In this document: one piece after another, positions 33,182 to 41,755 of the stretch
How the letters are laid out: each line of letters opens with the position of its first letter
How positions within the stretch are numbered: position 1 is the stretch's first letter
Assembly: GCA_031360885.1 (NCBI GenBank)
Contig: JANMCC010000197.1
Coordinates: forward strand, 9,223 to 73,222
Direction of reading: 5' to 3'
Source of the DNA: Schlegelella_A sp031360885
GTDB lineage: Bacteria > Pseudomonadota > Gammaproteobacteria > Burkholderiales > Burkholderiaceae_C
DNA length: 64,000 nt
Notes under the pieces: generated by a model
Told to the model about the DNA's origin: nothing
What the model saw: the letters and a program-made list of their open reading frames with translations, nothing else
Databases searched by the model: none
Made by a program: the position numbers and the translations under genes

Positions 33182-34464
33182 GTTTCGAGATGCAGCCGGC
33201 CCTCGCGCTTGAGGGTCGGCCCGATCGAGGCCCATTCGAGCTTCGCCTCCTCGGCGACGTCGCGCAGCGCCAGCAGCACGCCCTCCTCCATCGACTTCAG
33301 GCCGCACACGTAGAAGTGCGAGTTCGCATCGGCGAGGAGCGGCGCGAGGTCGACCGCGCGCTCGCGGATCAGGTCCTGCACATAGCGCTTCGGCTGCCCG
33401 GGCGTGCGCGAGAACGCCAGGTTGATGTCGATGAAGTCCTTGGGCAGGGACTGCAGCGGGCCGAAGTACGGCAGCTCCTCTCGCGTGCGCGCGCCGAAGA
33501 ACAGCATCAGCTTGCCGCTCTCGAACTTGCCGCTCTTCCTGAGGCGCCGGCGCCACTCGGTCATCGCCCGCATCGGCGCGCTGCCGGTGCCGGTGCAGAT
33601 CATGACGATGTGCGACTTGGGGTGGTTCGGCATCAGGAAGCTCTGGCCGAACGGGCCGATCACCTGCACGGAGTCGCCCACCTTCAGGTCGCAGACGTAG
33701 TTGGAGGCCACGCCCCTGACCGGCCGGCCCTGGTGGTCCTCGGTGACGCGCTTGACCGTGAGCGAGACGTTGTTGTAGCCCGGCCGCTCGCCGTTGCGCG
33801 GGCTGGCGACCGAGTACTGGCGCGCCACGTTCGGCCGGCCATGGCTGTCGACGCCGGGCGGCACGATGCCGATCGACTGGCCTTCGAGCACGGGAAAGGG
33901 AATCGGCCCGAAGTCGAGCACGATGTGATGCGTCTGGCTGTGGAAGCCCGCTTCGGTGCAGTTGACGTTGCCCACCACCGTGGCGGTGGTCGGGCTCTTC
34001 GGCCCGAACAGGTTGGTGTAGGCATGCGCCGCCGACCAGGGCGGCACGGTCGAGCCGAAGGCCGCCGAATTGAACGGCGCCTCGCCGGCCGCGGCTTCGG
34101 GCTGCGCCGCGAGCACCGGCTCGGCCACCACGGCGGCCACCGCCTCGGCGGAGACGCCCTCGGCGGCGAGCTGCTCGGGCGTGAGCTCGGCCGGCAGCTC
34201 GTCCCAGACGAGCTGGTCCTCGATGGCGTAGGCCAGCGCCCTGGGCACGGTGCGCCAGTTGTCGATCGAGCCGGTGGGGCAGGGGGCGATGCACGCCATG
34301 CAGAGGTTGCACACGTCGGCCCGGACGACGTAGTTGCGGTCGTCGTGGGTGATCGCGCCCACCGGGCAGGTGGCCTCGCAGGTGTTGCAGCGGATGCAGA
34401 TCTCGGGGTCGATCAGGTGCTGCCTGATCACCCCCGAGTCCGCGGCGGCCGGGCTCGTCTCCAT
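33175..34464 (-). CDS. boxA: Benzoyl-CoA 2,3-epoxidase reductase subunit BoxA
   Basis: A 429-residue NADPH-dependent reductase that feeds electrons to BoxB. The N-terminus carries two 4Fe-4S sites: 'CIRCNTCEATCPVG' and 'CNLCMACIAPCPTG'. After a variable linker (about 85-150) the C-terminal half is a ferredoxin-NADP reductase: FAD motif 'RQYSVASPRNGE', NADP loop 'CTGTGSAPMRAM' and a terminal aromatic residue ('HLETY'), all as expected for BoxA. It lies 10 bp after boxB on the same strand, in the order boxC-boxB-boxA. It works in the cytoplasm under aerobic benzoate breakdown. Confidence 0.96.
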   Translation of the reverse strand: METSPAAADSGVIRQHLIDPEICIRCNTCEATCPVGAITHDDRNYVVRADVCNLCMACIAPCPTGSIDNWRTVPRALAYAIEDQLVWDELPAELTPEQLAAEGVSAEAVAAVVAEPVLAAQPEAAAGEAPFNSAAFGSTVPPWSAAHAYTNLFGPKSPTTATVVGNVNCTEAGFHSQTHHIVLDFGPIPFPVLEGQSIGIVPPGVDSHGRPNVARQYSVASPRNGERPGYNNVSLTVKRVTEDHQGRPVRGVASNYVCDLKVGDSVQVIGPFGQSFLMPNHPKSHIVMICTGTGSAPMRAMTEWRRRLRKSGKFESGKLMLFFGARTREELPYFGPLQSLPKDFIDINLAFSRTPGQPKRYVQDLIRERAVDLAPLLADANSHFYVCGLKSMEEGVLLALRDVAEEAKLEWASIGPTLKREGRLHLETY

Positions 34465-34474
34465 CAGCGAATCA

Positions 34475-35899
34475 TCACCCGAAACGGACGTATTCGAAAT
34501 CGACCGGGTTCTTGTTGATGCCCATCGCCGGCGGCGCGATCCAGGCGGCGAACTTGCCCGGCTCGAGCACCGGGTGCATCAGCGAGGCGACGAAGGCGAA
34601 GTCGCCCGGGCTCGGCAGCCACTCGCTCTCCTTCAGCTTCCACTCCTCCTCGCTCACCACCCGGCCGTCGGGCGAGAGCTTGATGCCGGCCAGCGCCCCG
34701 ATCTTGCGGTTGAAGGCCTTGTGCGGCACCGTCAGCCGGGTGGCGATGCCCGCCTTCTCCAGCACCTTGTTCCAGCGGCCGACGCCGGCCACCGAGTCCT
34801 TGATGAAGTCGTCGCGCAGCACCTCGTTCAGGGCGTTGAGCATCGGCACTTCCTTCTCGGCGAGCTGGCCGTTCTGCACCTCGAGCACCTTGTAGGTCTG
34901 GCCCTTGAGCACATGGTCGTCGGCGCGCTTGCCTTCCTCGTAGCGGCCCTTCAGGCCCGAGGAGTAGAAGGTGGCGGCGTTGCTCGACTGGTCGGCGCCG
35001 AACAGGTCGATCGTCACCGAGTAGTGGAAGTTGAGATAGCGCTGGATCGTGCCGAGGTCGATGGCGCCGGCCGCGCGCACCAGCGCCGGGTCGTCGGTCT
35101 GCAGCTCGTTCATCACCTGGGCGGTGCGCTGCAGCACCCGGGAGACGCCGCTCTCGCCGACGAACATGTGGTGCGCCTCTTCCGTGAGCATGAACTTCGT
35201 CGTTCTCGCCAGCGGATCGAACGCGCTCTCCGCCAGCGCGGCGAGCTGGAACTTGCCGTCGCGGTCGGTGAAGTAGGTGAACATGAAGAACGCCAGCCAG
35301 TCGGGCGTCTTCTCGTTGAAGGCGCCGAGGATGCGCGGGTTGTTGGTGTCGCCCGAGGTGCGCTCGAGCAGCGCGCCCGCTTCCTCGCGGCCGTCGCGGC
35401 CGAAGAACTTCTGCAGCAGGTAGACCATCGCCCAGAGGTGGCGGCCTTCCTCGACGTTGATCTGGAACAGGTTGCGCAGGTCGTACATGCTCGGCGCAGT
35501 CAGGCCGAGATGACGCTGCTGCTCCACCGACGCGGGCTCGGTGTCGCCCTGCGTGACGATGATCCGGCGCAGGTTGGCGCGGTGCTCGCCGGGCACGTCC
35601 TGCCAGGCCTTCTCGCCCTTGTGGTCGCCGAAGTGGATCTGCCGCTCGGCGTCGCCGGGGTTGAGGAAGATGCCCCAGCGGTAGTCGCGCATCTTCACGT
35701 GGTCGAAGTGGGCCCAGCCCTGCGGGTCGACGCTGGTGGCGGTGCGCAGGTAGACGTCGTGGTTGGTCGAGCCTTCGGGGCCGACGTCGTCCCACCAGTT
35801 GATGAAGTTCGGCTGCCACTGCTCGAGCGCGCGCTGCAGGGTGCGGTCGTCGGCGAGGTTGACGTTGTTCGGGATCTTCTGGCTGTAGTCGATGGACAT
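34475..35899 (-). CDS. boxB: Benzoyl-CoA 2,3-epoxidase oxygenase subunit BoxB
   Basis: A 474-residue diiron enzyme that inserts one oxygen atom into benzoyl-CoA to give the 2,3-epoxide. The diiron ligand motifs ExxH are visible as 'VEEGRHLWAMV' and 'TEEAHHMFVGE', with further acidic ligands in nearby helices ('RTSGDTNNPRILGAFNEK' region and 'NELQTDDP'). The start MSIDYSQKIPNNVN and length match the family. Electrons come from BoxA encoded 10 bp downstream. BoxC precedes it by 24 bp, so the three form one operon. Confidence 0.97.
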   Translation of the reverse strand: MSIDYSQKIPNNVNLADDRTLQRALEQWQPNFINWWDDVGPEGSTNHDVYLRTATSVDPQGWAHFDHVKMRDYRWGIFLNPGDAERQIHFGDHKGEKAWQDVPGEHRANLRRIIVTQGDTEPASVEQQRHLGLTAPSMYDLRNLFQINVEEGRHLWAMVYLLQKFFGRDGREEAGALLERTSGDTNNPRILGAFNEKTPDWLAFFMFTYFTDRDGKFQLAALAESAFDPLARTTKFMLTEEAHHMFVGESGVSRVLQRTAQVMNELQTDDPALVRAAGAIDLGTIQRYLNFHYSVTIDLFGADQSSNAATFYSSGLKGRYEEGKRADDHVLKGQTYKVLEVQNGQLAEKEVPMLNALNEVLRDDFIKDSVAGVGRWNKVLEKAGIATRLTVPHKAFNRKIGALAGIKLSPDGRVVSEEEWKLKESEWLPSPGDFAFVASLMHPVLEPGKFAAWIAPPAMGINKNPVDFEYVRFG

Positions 35900-35923
35900 G
35901 ATGGTGTTCTCTTCGTCTGAACT

Positions 35924-37600
35924 TCAGACGCGGGTGAAGTCGAAGCCGGCCTTCTCGCCGGTGCCGTAAACCTTGAGCGCGCCCTTGGGGCCGACCGCGT
36001 TCGGCCGCTGGAAGATCCAGTTCTGCCAGGCGGTGAGCCGGCCGAACACGCGCGTGACCATGTTCTCCTTGCCGGCGAAGCGCAGGTTGGCTTCCAGGCC
36101 GGTGAGCGCGTCGGGCGACATCGCCGCGCGTTCTTCCAGGGCGATGCGGATCTCGTCGTCCCAGTCGATGTCGTCAGGCGCGGCGGTGACCAGGCCGAGC
36201 TGCAGGGCCGCGTCGGCGTCGAGGGCGGTGCCGATCGAGGCACGGGCCGCCTGCAGGGGCGCGGCCTCTTCGTAGAAGCGGCGGGCCAGGCGCGACTGGT
36301 CGGTCACCATCGGCAGCGGGCCGAAGTTGAGGGCGTCGAGCTGCAGCTTCGGCGCGCGCGCCGCGTCGTCGGGCAGGGCGAGCATGTAGGCGCGGTCGGC
36401 GGCGAAGGCGAGCTCGGCGAGCAGGCCGGCGAAGCACGAGCCCGGCTCGATCAGCGCGAACAGGCTGCGCGAGGAAACGTCGAGGCGGGCGAAGGTGCGG
36501 CGCAGCAGGCCGAGCGTCTCGCGCACCAGCCAGTGCTTGTCGTTGGCGAGGATCGCTTGGTCGGCGGCGAGCACCGCGCCGGCGTCGCCTTCGGTCTTCA
36601 GGAGCCAGGTGCCGATCTCGAGCTCGTTGGTGCGCAGGTTGAGGATCGCGTCGTCGAGCTGGCGCGCCATCGCCAGCGGCCACCAGGCGGCGCCGGCGGC
36701 CTCGATCGCGGCGATGTCGGCGGGCTGCGTGCCGGTCGGCGCCTTGACGGTGATCGTCGCCGCGCGCTTGCTGCGGTCGATCGCCACCGAGACATGGGCG
36801 TAGCCGAAGCCGTCGGCCGAGTCTTCGCGCTCGAGGCGGGTCAGGCTCACGCCCTTCGCTTCGGCCGGCCGCAGGCTGCCTTCGGCGAGCTTCGCGGCAC
36901 GCTCGTGCACGACGCCGGCGAACTGCGCCGGCTTGGCGACCGCATCGACCAGCCGCCACTCCACCGCGCGCTGGCCGCGCACGCCTTCGACGCTGGTGCA
37001 GAAGATGTCGGCGAGGTCGTGGCGGACCTTGCGCTTGTCGGTGACGCGGGTCAACCCCCCGGTGCCGGGCAGCACGCCGAGCAGCGGCACCTCGGGCAGC
37101 GAGACCGAGGAGGAGCGATCGTCGACGAGGACGATCTCGTCGCAGGCAAGCGCCAGCTCGTAGCCGCCGCCGGCGCAGGCGCCGTTGACCGCGGCGACGA
37201 ACTTGATGCCCGAGTGGGTCGAGGTGTCCTCGATGCCGTTGCGGGTCTCGTTGGTGAACTTGCAGAAGTTCACCTTCCAGGCATGGCTCGAGACGCCGAG
37301 CATGAAGATGTTGGCGCCCGAGCAGAAGATCCGGTCCTTGCCGCTGGTGACGATCACCGAGCGCACCTGCGGATGCTCGAAACGCACCCGGTTCAAGGCG
37401 TCGGCGAGCTCGACGTCGACGCCGAGGTCGTAGCTGTTGAGCTTGAGCTTGTAGCCGGGGCGAACGCCCGCGTCCTCGGCGATGTCGAGCGTCAGCCGGG
37501 CGAGCGAGCCCTCGACCGAAAGCTTCCAGTGCCGGTATTGCGCGGGCTCGGTGCGGTAGTCGACCCGGGGCGGGGCGGCGGTGGCGACGGCGGTGTCCAT
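35924..37600 (-). CDS. boxC: Benzoyl-CoA-dihydrodiol lyase BoxC
   Basis: A 558-residue crotonase-superfamily enzyme that opens the 2,3-epoxybenzoyl-CoA ring by hydrolysis and releases formate, giving 3,4-dehydroadipyl-CoA semialdehyde. The first crotonase domain has 'SGKDRIFCSGANIFMLG' and 'NGACAGGGYELALACDEI'; a second degenerate domain fills the C-terminal half. The length is characteristic of BoxC. A GGAG site lies before the ATG. Upstream is a predicted promoter with an operator for BoxR. The next enzyme of the route, the BoxD aldehyde dehydrogenase, is not in this window. Confidence 0.96.
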   Translation of the reverse strand: MDTAVATAAPPRVDYRTEPAQYRHWKLSVEGSLARLTLDIAEDAGVRPGYKLKLNSYDLGVDVELADALNRVRFEHPQVRSVIVTSGKDRIFCSGANIFMLGVSSHAWKVNFCKFTNETRNGIEDTSTHSGIKFVAAVNGACAGGGYELALACDEIVLVDDRSSSVSLPEVPLLGVLPGTGGLTRVTDKRKVRHDLADIFCTSVEGVRGQRAVEWRLVDAVAKPAQFAGVVHERAAKLAEGSLRPAEAKGVSLTRLEREDSADGFGYAHVSVAIDRSKRAATITVKAPTGTQPADIAAIEAAGAAWWPLAMARQLDDAILNLRTNELEIGTWLLKTEGDAGAVLAADQAILANDKHWLVRETLGLLRRTFARLDVSSRSLFALIEPGSCFAGLLAELAFAADRAYMLALPDDAARAPKLQLDALNFGPLPMVTDQSRLARRFYEEAAPLQAARASIGTALDADAALQLGLVTAAPDDIDWDDEIRIALEERAAMSPDALTGLEANLRFAGKENMVTRVFGRLTAWQNWIFQRPNAVGPKGALKVYGTGEKAGFDFTRV

Positions 37601-37635
37601 GGATCGGATCTCCTTCAGGGCTTCAGGCGGCTCAA

Positions 37636-37668
37636 TGCATCATAGTGCATATCACCGAGGCCAGTCAA
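37636..37668 (-). promoter_or_regulatory. Predicted boxCBA promoter with BoxR operator
   Basis: On the minus strand a -35 like TTGACT (37663-37668) and a -10 like TATGAT (37639-37644) are 18 bp apart. A TGCA-N6-TGCA palindrome (37636-37649) covers the -10. TGCA half-sites are the known recognition feature of BzdR/BoxR-type repressors. A bound BoxR would block RNA polymerase until benzoyl-CoA is present. The site and promoter are read from sequence; the binding is inferred from the family. Confidence 0.65.
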
Positions 37669-37673
37669 CAAGT

Positions 37674-38561
37674 CTATGCAGTTTGCTTCATGTCGATGCC
37701 GAGCAGGTCGCCGGCCAGGGCGACCAGGGCGCGCAGGCTCTCCGCTTCGCTCCGGCCCGAGGTGTCGAGCGCGGCGTCGGCCTTGGCGTAGAAGGCCGCC
37801 CGGCCGGTGAGGATGCGGCGCAGGTCGGCCATGGCCTCGCGGCTCGCCGCCATCGGCCGGGTGTCGCCCTGGGCGGCGACGCGACTCATGTGCTCCTCGG
37901 GCGAGGCCTGCAGCCAGATCGTGGTGCACGACTCGAGCAGGGCGTTGAAGGTCGCCGGCTCGGCGACGATGCCGCCGGGCGTGGCGATCACCGCCTCGGC
38001 GTGCAGGCGCACCGTCTCGTCGAGGGCGCGCCGCTCGTAGCGGCGGTAGGCATTGGTCCCGTAGAGGTCGTGGATCTCGCGGATGCTGCAGCCGGCGATG
38101 CGCTCGATCTCCCGGCTCAGCTCGATGAACGGCATCTCCAGGGCTTCGGCGAGCTCGCCGCCGAGCGTCGACTTGCCGGCGCCGCGCAGCCCCACCAGGG
38201 CGATGCGCCGCCCGCGCGCCGCGACCCCGCCCTCGCCGTACACGCCGGCGATCGCCAGCCGGGCGCGACGCAATTCGGCCTCGCTGCGGCCGCGCAGCAA
38301 TTCGCGCAGCATCAGCCACTCGGGCGAGCTCGTCGTCATGTCGCCCACCAGCTCGGCGAGCGAGCAGTCGAGGGCGGTGGCGACGTGCTGCAGCACCAGG
38401 ATCGAGGCGTTGCCGATGCCGTATTCCAGGTTCGCGAGGTGCCGCTCCGACACCCCGGAGGCCATCGCCACCGACTTGCGCGTCAGGCCGCGCCGGGCGC
38501 GCAGGAGTCGCACGCGCTCGCCGAGGGCGAGCAGGAACGGGTCTTTGTCGGCAGCGGCCAT
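37674..38561 (-). CDS. boxR: Benzoate pathway regulator BoxR (BzdR family)
   Basis: A 295-residue two-domain regulator. Residues about 12-75 are an XRE-type helix-turn-helix ('ERVRLLRARRGLTRKSVA', 'SGVSERHLANLEYGIGN'). The C-terminal domain is shikimate-kinase-like with P-loop 'GLRGAGKSTLG', the effector-binding fold of BzdR/BoxR that senses benzoyl-CoA. It lies between boxC and the benzoate-CoA ligase. Its start codon is only 21 bp from that of the ligase gene, divergently. Repression lifted by benzoyl-CoA is known for the family and expected here. Confidence 0.94.
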   Translation of the reverse strand: MAAADKDPFLLALGERVRLLRARRGLTRKSVAMASGVSERHLANLEYGIGNASILVLQHVATALDCSLAELVGDMTTSSPEWLMLRELLRGRSEAELRRARLAIAGVYGEGGVAARGRRIALVGLRGAGKSTLGGELAEALEMPFIELSREIERIAGCSIREIHDLYGTNAYRRYERRALDETVRLHAEAVIATPGGIVAEPATFNALLESCTTIWLQASPEEHMSRVAAQGDTRPMAASREAMADLRRILTGRAAFYAKADAALDTSGRSEAESLRALVALAGDLLGIDMKQTA

Positions 38562-38564
38562 ACA

Positions 38565-38578
38565 TGCAGTATAGTGCT
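38565..38578. promoter_or_regulatory. BoxR-type operator in the boxR/bclA divergent promoter
   Basis: TGCAGTATAGTGCT is a TGCA-N6-TGCT site, one base off the boxC palindrome, and shares TATAGTGC-like core with it. It covers predicted -10 elements in both directions: TATAGT (38570-38575) on the + strand and TATACT (38573 down to 38568) on the minus strand. Each is about 7 nt from a start codon, so both transcripts may be leaderless. No good -35 is seen on either strand. Confidence 0.55.
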
Positions 38579-38582
38579 TGAC

Positions 38583-40175
38583 ATGGATATTTCGCCGCCC
38601 GAGCCGCTCAATTTCGCGCAGCACCTGTTCCAGGCGAACGCCGGCCGCGCCGCCAAGCTCGCCTACGTCGACGATCGCGGCAGCCTGAGCTACGGCGAGC
38701 TCGAGGAGCGCGCCCGCCGCTTCGCCGCAGCGCTGCTCGGCCTGGGCCTTCGTCGCGAAGAGCGCGTGCTGCTGATGATGCTCGACGCGAACGAATGGCC
38801 GGTCGCGTTTCTCGGCTGCCTCTACGCCGGCATCGTGCCGGTGGCGGTGAACACCCTGCTCACCGCCGACGACTACGCCTACATGCTGGCGCACAGCCGG
38901 GCGCAGGCGGCGATCGTCTCGGCGCCGCTCGCGCAGATGCTCGGCAAGGCGATGGCGCAGGCGAAGAACGAGGTGAAGCACCTCGTCGTCGCCGGCGGCG
39001 CGGAAACGTTGCCGGCCGGCGCCCTCGCCTTCGATTCGCTCCTCGCCGCCCACGAGCCGCTCGCCGAGGCGGCGGCGACCCGTGGCGACGACCCGGCGTT
39101 CTGGCTCTACTCGTCGGGCTCCACCGGCCGGCCCAAGGGCACGGTGCACACCCACGCCAATGCCTGGTGGACGGCCGAGCTCTCCGGCAAGCGGGTGCTC
39201 GGCCTGACCGAGGCCGACGTCTGCTTCTCCGCCGCCAAGCTCTATTTCGCCTACGGCCTGGGCAACGGCCTGACCTTCCCGCTGGCGGTCGGAGCCACCG
39301 TGGTGCTGATGGCGGAGCGGCCGACGCCCGACGCCGTCTTCAAGCGCTGGACCGGCGCCGCGACGAGCGCGGCCACCGGCTCGCCGGTGCGGCCCACGGT
39401 CTTCTTCGGCGCACCCACCGGCTTCGCCGGCATGCTCGCCTCGCCGGCGCTGCCGGCGCGCGAGGCGGTCGTGCTGCGCATGTGTTCCTCGGCCGGCGAG
39501 GCGCTGCCTTCGGAGATCGGCCAGCGCTTCGAGCGCCATTTCGGCGCGCCCATCGTCGACGGCATCGGCTCGACCGAGATGCTGCACGTGTTCCTCTCCA
39601 ACCGCCTCGGCGACGTTCGCTACGGCACCACCGGCAAGCCGGTCCCGGGCTACGAGATCGAGCTGCGCGGCGAAGACGGCCGCCCGGTCGCCGACGGCGA
39701 GATCGGCGATCTCTATATCCGGGGCCCGAGCGCCGCGCTGATGTACTGGGGCAACCGGGAGAAGTCGCGCGAGACCTTCCAGGGCGGCTGGACGCGCAGC
39801 GGCGACAAATACGTGCGCGACGCCGACGGCTACTACACCTACTCCGGCCGCAGCGACGACATGCTGAAGGTGAGCGGAATCTGGGTCTCGCCGTTCGAGG
39901 TCGAGGCGACGCTGATGCAGCACCCGGCGGTGCTCGAATGCGCGGTCATCGGCACCGAGGACGCGGAAGGCCTGACCAAGACCAAGGCCTTCGTCGTCGT
40001 CAAGCCGGGCCAGGCAGTGGCCGACGCGGACCTCAAGGCCTTCGTCAAGGAAAGGCTCGCCGCCTTCAAGTACCCGCGGGCGATCGAGTTCGTCGACGAG
40101 CTGCCGAAGACGGCCACCGGCAAGATCCAGCGCTTTCGCCTGCGCGAGCGCGAGCGCGGCGGCGCCGCTTCGTGA
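38583..40175 (+). CDS. bclA: Benzoate-CoA ligase
   Basis: A 530-residue AMP-forming acyl-CoA ligase that activates benzoate to benzoyl-CoA with ATP. The start MDISPPEPLNFAQHLF aligns with benzoate ligases, and no ribosome site precedes it. Motifs: phosphate loop 'YSSGSTGRPKG', 'SSAGEALPSEIG', 'GIGSTEMLHVFLSNR', hinge 'YSGRSDDMLKVSG' and catalytic Lys in 'TATGKIQRF'. The position next to boxR and beside the boxABC operon makes benzoate the likely substrate. The next gene overlaps by 4 bp (GTGA). Other aromatic acids may also be accepted. Confidence 0.94.
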   Translation: MDISPPEPLNFAQHLFQANAGRAAKLAYVDDRGSLSYGELEERARRFAAALLGLGLRREERVLLMMLDANEWPVAFLGCLYAGIVPVAVNTLLTADDYAYMLAHSRAQAAIVSAPLAQMLGKAMAQAKNEVKHLVVAGGAETLPAGALAFDSLLAAHEPLAEAAATRGDDPAFWLYSSGSTGRPKGTVHTHANAWWTAELSGKRVLGLTEADVCFSAAKLYFAYGLGNGLTFPLAVGATVVLMAERPTPDAVFKRWTGAATSAATGSPVRPTVFFGAPTGFAGMLASPALPAREAVVLRMCSSAGEALPSEIGQRFERHFGAPIVDGIGSTEMLHVFLSNRLGDVRYGTTGKPVPGYEIELRGEDGRPVADGEIGDLYIRGPSAALMYWGNREKSRETFQGGWTRSGDKYVRDADGYYTYSGRSDDMLKVSGIWVSPFEVEATLMQHPAVLECAVIGTEDAEGLTKTKAFVVVKPGQAVADADLKAFVKERLAAFKYPRAIEFVDELPKTATGKIQRFRLRERERGGAAS

Positions 40176-40975
40176 GTGCAGCGTCCCCGGGGCGCGAGCT
40201 CGCGCGCCTGTCCTGGCACGGGCGCGAGATCGACCTCGAGTACCAATGGATCGGCTCGCCGCGCGCCGACGCGCCGCCGGTCGTGTTCCTGCACGAGGGC
40301 CTGGGCTCGATCTCGATGTGGAAGGACTTCCCGCGCGAGTTCTGCGCGGCGCACGGCCTCTCGGGCTTCGTCTTCTCGCGCTACGGCTACGGCAACTCGT
40401 CGCCGAAGCCGCGCGACGAGCGCTGGCCCGTCGATTTCATGCACCGCCAGGCGGACGAGGTGCTGCCTTCCCTGTTCGCTTCGGTCGGCATCGAGCGGCC
40501 GTGGCTGTTCGGGCACAGCGACGGCGGGTCGATCGCCTTGCTCCATGCCGCCCGCCACACGGTGGCCGGCGTGATCGCGGTGGCGCCGCACCTGTTCGTC
40601 GAAGAGATCTCGATCAGGAGCATCGAGCTGGCGCGCGAGGCGTACGAGTCGTCCGACCTGCGGGCCCGGCTCGCGCGCCACCACGCCGATCCCGATTCGG
40701 CGTTCCGCGGCTGGAACGACGCCTGGCTCTCGCCCGAGTTCCAGCGCTGGAACATCGAGCGCGACATCGAGACGATCGCCTGCCCGGTGCTCGCCGCGCA
40801 GGGCGTCGACGACGAGTACGGCACGCTCGAGCAGATCCGCGCCATCCGGCGCAAGCTGCCGCGGACCGAGCTGCTCGAGATCGCGGACTGCGGCCACTCG
40901 CCGCATCGCGACCAGCCGGGCGTGCTTTGCGCGGCGGCCGGCCGCTTCATCGCGGCGCATTCCGCGCCGGGCTGA
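40172..40975 (+). CDS. Alpha/beta hydrolase of the box cluster
   Basis: A 267-residue alpha/beta hydrolase starting with GTG that overlaps the ligase stop. The oxyanion block 'LHEGLGSISMW', nucleophile 'FGHSDGGSIAL' (Ser), 'GVDDEYGT' (Asp) and 'DCGHSPHRDQ' (His) give a full catalytic triad. Coupled to the benzoate-CoA ligase, it may hydrolyse a CoA-thioester or lactone side product, or the substrate ester before activation. Its role in the pathway is not established by the sequence. It ends 6 bp before the convergent TetR gene. Confidence 0.85.
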   Translation: MSAASPGRELARLSWHGREIDLEYQWIGSPRADAPPVVFLHEGLGSISMWKDFPREFCAAHGLSGFVFSRYGYGNSSPKPRDERWPVDFMHRQADEVLPSLFASVGIERPWLFGHSDGGSIALLHAARHTVAGVIAVAPHLFVEEISIRSIELAREAYESSDLRARLARHHADPDSAFRGWNDAWLSPEFQRWNIERDIETIACPVLAAQGVDDEYGTLEQIRAIRRKLPRTELLEIADCGHSPHRDQPGVLCAAAGRFIAAHSAPG

Positions 40976-40981
40976 CCCGGG

Positions 40982-41638
40982 CTACTTCGCCGGCAGCGCC
41001 GCGCCGCTCAGCAGCACCACCCGCAGCGCCCGCGTCAGCTCGCGGCCGCGCAGGGTCGAGGAGCGGCGAAACCACTCGAGAAAGGTGCCGTCGTGGGTGG
41101 CGAGAACGATCGCCGCGAGCTCGCGCGCCGGCACGTCCTTGCGGATGCTGCCGATCTGCTGGCCGTCGGCGACCAGGCTCTCGATCAGCTTTCTCTGCTT
41201 GCGGTAGAGCGCGGCGATGAAATCGTTCACCTCGCCCGGACGCTCCTTGTATTCGAGCGACATCAGGATCAGGAGCAGCACCTCGTCGCGATGCGTGATG
41301 CCGAGGCCGGCCTGGTAGTGGATGTAGGCGACGAGACGGCGCAAGGGGTCGCCGCCCGCGGCGTCCACCGCCTCCAGGGCGCGATCGACGACGACGGCGC
41401 GCACCCGCTTGAGCACCTCGAGAAGAACCGATTCCTTGCTGCCGAAGTAGAAGTACACCGCGCCCTTGGTGAGCCCCGCCGCGTTCGAGATCTGCTCGAG
41501 GTTGCTGGCGCGAAAGCCCTGCGAGACGAACAGGCGCAGCGCCGCCGAAAGCAGCAGCTCCATGCTCGCCTCCCGGCGCTCGACGTTCTGCTTGACCTGC
41601 CTCTTCTTCTTCGCCGGAACGGCGCGCGCTGTGCTCAT
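40982..41638 (-). CDS. TetR-family regulator
   Basis: A 218-residue TetR/AcrR regulator. The HTH domain has 'LLLSAALRLFVSQGFRASNL' and 'ISNAAGLTKGAVYFYFGSKE', followed by a helical ligand domain. The basic N-terminal tail (KKKRQVKQNVERR) may help DNA contact. An 18-bp palindrome 78 bp upstream, and again 3.8 kb away, is its probable operator, so it likely represses the diiron/Rieske genes and the ligase and transporter genes. An aromatic acyl-CoA as inducer is typical for PaaR-like relatives but is not shown. Confidence 0.88.
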   Translation of the reverse strand: MSTARAVPAKKKRQVKQNVERREASMELLLSAALRLFVSQGFRASNLEQISNAAGLTKGAVYFYFGSKESVLLEVLKRVRAVVVDRALEAVDAAGGDPLRRLVAYIHYQAGLGITHRDEVLLLILMSLEYKERPGEVNDFIAALYRKQRKLIESLVADGQQIGSIRKDVPARELAAIVLATHDGTFLEWFRRSSTLRGRELTRALRVVLLSGAALPAK

Positions 41639-41692
41639 CGTGCGGGCATGCTCGAAAGCGACGAGTCTAGGGCCTGGAGCCGCGACCGGCAA

Positions 41693-41734
41693 TTGACTGG
41701 CGTCGCCGATGCTGAGATACTATCCGGACAGTAT
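41693..41734 (+). promoter_or_regulatory. Promoter and TetR operator before the diiron oxygenase gene
   Basis: A -35 TTGACT (41693-41698) is 17 bp from a -10 GATACT (41716-41721). ATACTATCCGGACAGTAT (41717-41734), a palindrome with one mismatched pair, overlaps the -10. The same 23-bp stretch (41715-41737) occurs in reverse orientation at 45421-45443. The start codon of the oxygenase gene lies 22 bp downstream of the operator. A TetR protein bound here would block initiation. Confidence 0.7.
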
Positions 41735-41755
41735 GTTGCAAGAAAGAGGTCCCGG

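Noticed and set aside
31067..34312. An open frame of about 1080 codons on the minus strand
   Set aside because: It is antisense or out of frame to kdgK, SDR, cupin, RidA and boxA, all of which have family motifs. Long false frames are expected in DNA of this GC content; its translation is Arg/Gly-rich with no motif.
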